The notes under the pieces were generated by a model. That model saw only the letters and a list, made by a program, of their open reading frames with translations, was not told the origin of the DNA and made no database searches. A DNA stretch of 5,042 bases from Lachnospiraceae bacterium. GTDB lineage: Bacteria; Bacillota; Clostridia; Lachnospirales; Lachnospiraceae. The stretch is from NCBI GenBank assembly GCA_024691145.1, contig JAILNW010000225.1, forward strand, positions 1-5,042. Direction: 5' to 3'. How positions within the stretch are numbered: the first letter of the stretch is position 1; every line of letters begins with the position of its first letter. Shown one piece after another: positions 4,869 to 5,042 of this stretch. The position numbers were made by a program, and so were the translations under genes.

Positions 4869-5042
4869 TTATTTATATATAAATGCCAATTCCATACCAA
4901 GAGAATCTCTACCAAATCTACAAGCGATATCATTATTTTTAATACACATTTCTATATATTTTTCATATGCTATCTCATTGTAATTTTCTATACTAATATT
5001 TTCATGAAATTTTTTAATACATTTTTCATCTGATATGTTATA
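4869..5042 (-). CDS. C-terminal end of an unrecognised protein (runs off the right edge)
   Basis: The minus strand is open in one frame from the window edge to TAA at 4869-4871, giving 57 residues that end in CRFGRDSLGMELAFIYK. The other two frames are closed by stops, and the amino-acid composition (charged helix, then a hydrophobic C-terminal strand) looks like a real protein end. I do not recognise the family. It is in the same frame as the DUF1444-like ORF, separated only by the TAA, so it may be the preceding gene, or the N-terminal part of a longer gene broken by a stop. The start lies outside the window. Confidence 0.55.
   Translation of the reverse strand, partial: YNISDEKCIKKFHENISIENYNEIAYEKYIEMCIKNNDIACRFGRDSLGMELAFIYK

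Overview
The window is AT-rich and reads like a low-GC Firmicute, most plausibly a clostridial or Lachnospiraceae-type gut or rumen bacterium. The evidence is the composition, purine-rich Shine-Dalgarno (SD) sites, several TTG/GTG start candidates, and PC4/YdbC-type and CatA-like proteins typical of that group. Every gene I can support is on the minus strand, so transcription runs right to left and the region looks like accessory rather than housekeeping DNA. Taxonomy and all family names are from recall and motif reading; no search was run.

Right part (about 3374-5042): a tightly packed run of small genes. In transcription order these are the 3' end of an unrecognised protein, a DUF1444/YtpQ-like protein that abuts it with no spacer and looks 5'-truncated, a 96-aa unrecognised acidic protein with a TTG start, and a HAD-superfamily hydrolase whose best start overlaps the end of the previous gene. 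Small mixed genes of this kind often sit in immunity-gene arrays, but nothing here proves that.

Middle (about 2143-3373): a structured leader with an extended -10 promoter, two hairpins and a 16-codon leader ORF with its own SD. It precedes a chimeric gene. The first two thirds of that gene is a CatA-like acetyltransferase cut off before its catalytic histidine motif. Its last 80 or so residues look like the C-terminal target-recognition end (TaqI_C type) of a type IIG restriction-modification or adenine methyltransferase protein. Fifteen bases later comes an intact PC4/YdbC-like single-strand DNA-binding protein.

Left part (1-2082): after a short gap holding a perfect 7-bp hairpin comes a 483-aa SEFIR/TIR-like protein with a large uncharacterised C-terminal region, the architecture of an anti-phage effector. 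Downstream is a 324-bp non-coding stretch with two sizeable inverted repeats, then a second PC4/YdbC-like gene broken by one in-frame stop, then a strong bidirectional terminator.

Reading the pieces together (inference): this is a worn defence-island segment. A restriction-modification gene has been reduced to a tail fused to an acetyltransferase, while a SEFIR effector survives bracketed by two PC4-like ssDNA-binding genes, one intact and one dead. The PC4-like/SEFIR pair is the best candidate here for an undescribed functional unit.
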